From contig JASLHF010000040.1 in NCBI GenBank assembly GCA_030152275.1, positions 1-26,170 of the forward strand: a stretch of DNA of 26,170 bases. The letters run 5' to 3'. Source of the DNA: Acinetobacter sp. Its GTDB lineage: Bacteria; Pseudomonadota; Gammaproteobacteria; Pseudomonadales; Moraxellaceae. How positions within the stretch are numbered: position 1 is the first letter of the stretch; the number at the start of each line of letters is the position of its first letter. Shown piece by piece: positions 24,576 through 26,170 of this stretch. Position numbers and translations under genes: made by a program. A model generated the notes under the pieces. The model saw only the letters and a list, made by a program, of their open reading frames with translations. It did not search any database and was not told where the DNA came from.

Positions 24576-24607
24576 AATAATATATTGATACATATCAATA
24601 TATTATT
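24576..24607. repeat. AT-rich inverted repeat with 15-base arms
   Basis: AATAATATATTGATA (24576-24590) and its exact complement (24593-24607) are separated by two bases. It lies eight bases after the 20-bp palindrome, between the convergent monooxygenase and integrase genes. It may act as a terminator with the T-run that follows (24608-24610), or mark an old insertion junction. Confidence 0.5.
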
Positions 24608-24629
24608 TTTGAATTAGAAATGGGGTGAG

Positions 24630-25889
24630 CTAACTAATGCTATCTTTAGCTGTTGTTAAAATCCAATCTTCATATTCTTGCAATGTTTCTCGCAGCATAT
24701 CCATTGGCCTTACTATATAGTGTCTTTCAACTAATGCACTTGGTTTATGACCTGATATCTGCGCTAAAGATCCTTCATTGATTTTTGCCCATATAGCTAA
24801 CGTTTTATATGACCTTCTCAATCCATGGGGAGTAAGTCCAATATTTAGTTTTTTACATATTTTCTCTAAACTATCGTAGGGATTAACAATATGCCCACAT
24901 TCAGAGTCCTTACTGCTAAATATGAATTTAGAATCAGAATTTTTCTTTAGTTCTAATAATAGGCTTTCAACATATGCAGTCAGAGGTATTAGGCGACCTT
25001 CATCTTCAATTTTATCTCTGACTTTTGCTGTTTTCCAACGAAAATCGACATCTGTCCATTTTAATGAAAGCAGCTCATTCTTTCTGCAACCAGTGATTAA
25101 ACTACATATCAAAAAAATCGCAATTTTTCTACTAGTTAACTTATTTACCTCTTCAAACCATGGTTTTAGATGCTGTTTCATCAAACAATCATTTTTGGCT
25201 TTGGGTGTTGGGACTTTATCTTTAACTTTTTTAGAGTTATATGATTTTGGAGGCACTAAGTTTTCATAATCCTCGTGTTCCTCACACCAATTCAGGAAAG
25301 CTCGTGTAAGTCGGTATGCTTTAGCTGATGTTGTTGGGCGGAAGCCATTTTGATCAAGCCAATCGCAAAATACATCTGCAGTTAATTCAGAAAGTTTGTA
25401 CTCAAACAGTTGAAAAATGGGTTGACTGGTATAAACACTATTTTTTTCAGGATCGTAACCACCTCTAGATAATTCGATATGGTCCTGATAACTTCTTGGT
25501 CGCCAATTAGGTTGTCTTGCTTTTAAATATTCAAACCATACATCTTTAAATTTAATAGTTTTGCGTTTTTCTTGTTTTAACAGTTCTTTATTATCAGCTA
25601 AAGCTTTCTTGCGCTCGATCAATGGGTCAATCCCTTTATGGCACATAATAGCTAATTCTTGTGCATATTTACGAGCATCGTCTAATTTCCATGTATCGAC
25701 ATCGCCAATTTTGATACGGCGATTTTGGAGTCCAATACGGCCCTGGAAAATGTAGCTTTTATTATTTTTAGGTGTAACTTTGACGCCGAATCCAGGTGTT
25801 CTTTCATCCCAAAAAAAAGTTGGTTTAGTCTTATCTGTACAATTAATTTTGTCTATAGCTGGTTTTGTGAATTTCATTCTAGTAAGCAT
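24630..25889 (-). CDS. P4-type tyrosine-recombinase integrase
   Basis: This 419-aa integrase has an N-terminal DUF4102-like arm-binding domain (TFFWDERTPGFGVKVTPKNN), a SAM-like core-binding domain (about 115-215) and a catalytic domain. The active-site set is complete: R269 (TGCRKNELL), probably K293, H355-x-x-R358 (PHGLRRSY), H381 (SGHKPS) and Y391 (ERHYIV). It should therefore be active. The start at 25889 (MLTRMKFTK) or four codons later is undecided, as neither has a clear ribosome binding site. It is transcribed away from the tRNA fragment at 26026-26075, its likely attachment site. 25890-26025 is AT-rich and shows no further gene. Confidence 0.93.
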   Translation of the reverse strand: MLTRMKFTKPAIDKINCTDKTKPTFFWDERTPGFGVKVTPKNNKSYIFQGRIGLQNRRIKIGDVDTWKLDDARKYAQELAIMCHKGIDPLIERKKALADNKELLKQEKRKTIKFKDVWFEYLKARQPNWRPRSYQDHIELSRGGYDPEKNSVYTSQPIFQLFEYKLSELTADVFCDWLDQNGFRPTTSAKAYRLTRAFLNWCEEHEDYENLVPPKSYNSKKVKDKVPTPKAKNDCLMKQHLKPWFEEVNKLTSRKIAIFLICSLITGCRKNELLSLKWTDVDFRWKTAKVRDKIEDEGRLIPLTAYVESLLLELKKNSDSKFIFSSKDSECGHIVNPYDSLEKICKKLNIGLTPHGLRRSYKTLAIWAKINEGSLAQISGHKPSALVERHYIVRPMDMLRETLQEYEDWILTTAKDSIS

Positions 25890-26025
25890 CTGGTAAGCAA
25901 ATAGTACTAAAAATCAATATATATTAATCAACAAAAAGAGTGAATAGTAAACTTTGTTAGATTAATAAGTGTATGATAAAATACATTTTATTTTAATATC
26001 TTGTTGATATTTTGATTAAACGTGA

Positions 26026-26075
26026 ACGGACTCATAATCCGTTGGTCGACAGTTCAAGTCTGTCTGGGCCCACCA
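26026..26075 (+). tRNA. 3' part of a tRNA(CAU) gene, probable attachment site
   Basis: The anticodon arm ACGGA-CTCATAA-TCCGT (26026-26042, anticodon CAU), variable loop TGGTC, T arm GACAG-TTCAAGT-CTGTC (26048-26064), acceptor strand TGGGCCC, discriminator A and CCA (26073-26075) are all present. The matching 5' acceptor strand (GGGCCCA) and the D arm are absent upstream, where the DNA is AT-rich. It is a displaced 3' end, as left at the far side of an island that integrated into a tRNA gene. Anticodon CAU leaves elongator tRNA-Met or tRNA-Ile2 open; the variable and T-arm pattern resembles tRNA-Ile2. Confidence 0.85.
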
Positions 26076-26084
26076 TATAAAACA

Positions 26085-26118
26085 ACCCCTTACGTGCATT
26101 AATCGTGAGGGGTTTTTT
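26085..26118 (+). terminator. Terminator after the tRNA fragment
   Basis: ACCCCTTACG (26085-26094) pairs with CGTGAGGGGT (26104-26113), with one G-U pair and a 9-base loop, and T continues to 26118. It is probably the native terminator of the tRNA gene, carried along with the displaced 3' end. Confidence 0.8.
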
Positions 26119-26130
26119 AATATAAAAATT

Positions 26131-26150
26131 ATAGGTAGCAAATAGGTAGC
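26131..26150 (+). repeat. Two direct copies of ATAGGTAGC
   Basis: ATAGGTAGC occurs at 26131-26139 and 26142-26150, an 11-bp period. Short repeats at helical spacing near an attachment site can be integrase or excisionase arm sites. Here they lie beyond the tRNA fragment, on the side expected to be chromosome, so the role is uncertain. Confidence 0.4.
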
Positions 26151-26170
26151 GGCTTGCGCCAATGTTAAAC

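Noticed and set aside
25900..26025. 5' half of the tRNA gene
   Set aside because: No GGGCCCA acceptor strand or D arm is present in this AT-rich stretch, so the tRNA is truncated rather than complete.
1..26170. CRISPR array, riboswitch or replication origin
   Set aside because: No regularly spaced repeats, no recognisable riboswitch fold upstream of the met-type genes and no iteron or DnaA-box cluster were seen by eye.

Overview
The window looks like DNA from a gammaproteobacterium, most likely Acinetobacter. This rests on the AT-rich composition, the style of the SfnB/DszC-type flavoproteins and the tRNA and insertion-sequence remnants. It is an inference from recall, not from a database search.

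Layout. (1) 1-434: the outer end of an IS1-family element runs off the left edge, followed by a short gene remnant and a terminator. (2) 435-5817: an AraC-type regulator is divergent from a five-gene operon. The operon encodes an AhpD/carboxymuconolactone-decarboxylase-fold protein, a short acyl-CoA-dehydrogenase-like flavoprotein and a nitrate/sulfonate/taurine-type ABC importer (ATPase, Tat-exported binding protein, permease). (3) 5864-7265: tatABC on the minus strand, convergent with that operon across a perfect bidirectional terminator. (4) 7266-7725: no intact gene, a decayed transposase-like remnant and a GC-rich hairpin. (5) 7726-24535: a dense organosulfur-type block. It holds two NtaA/DszA-type FMNH2-dependent monooxygenases, four SfnB/DszC-type flavoproteins, two MetNIQ-type ABC importers, a third orphan MetQ-like binding protein and an outer-membrane porin. 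(6) 24630-26170: a P4-type tyrosine integrase beside the 3' part of a tRNA(CAU) gene. This is the usual signature of a tRNA-integrated island, and the geometry places the island to the left of the tRNA fragment.

How the genes may work together. The porin and the MetNIQ-like systems would bring organosulfur compounds across both membranes. SfnB/DszC-like and DszA-like oxygenases would then oxidise them and cleave C-S bonds, releasing sulfite for growth under sulfate limitation. No flavin reductase, no DszB-type desulfinase and no dedicated regulator of this block is visible in the window. Reduced flavin and control must therefore come from elsewhere, or the substrates do not need a desulfinase. 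The left operon is a separate, AraC-controlled uptake and oxidation unit.

The most unusual points are three. A tatABC set with an altered TatC signal-recognition element lies next to a Tat-dependent binding protein. Two membrane-anchored MetQ-like proteins have lost the family's ligand-site arginine and carry an altered YQHQWW motif. Whole binding-protein plus monooxygenase modules appear to be duplicated.
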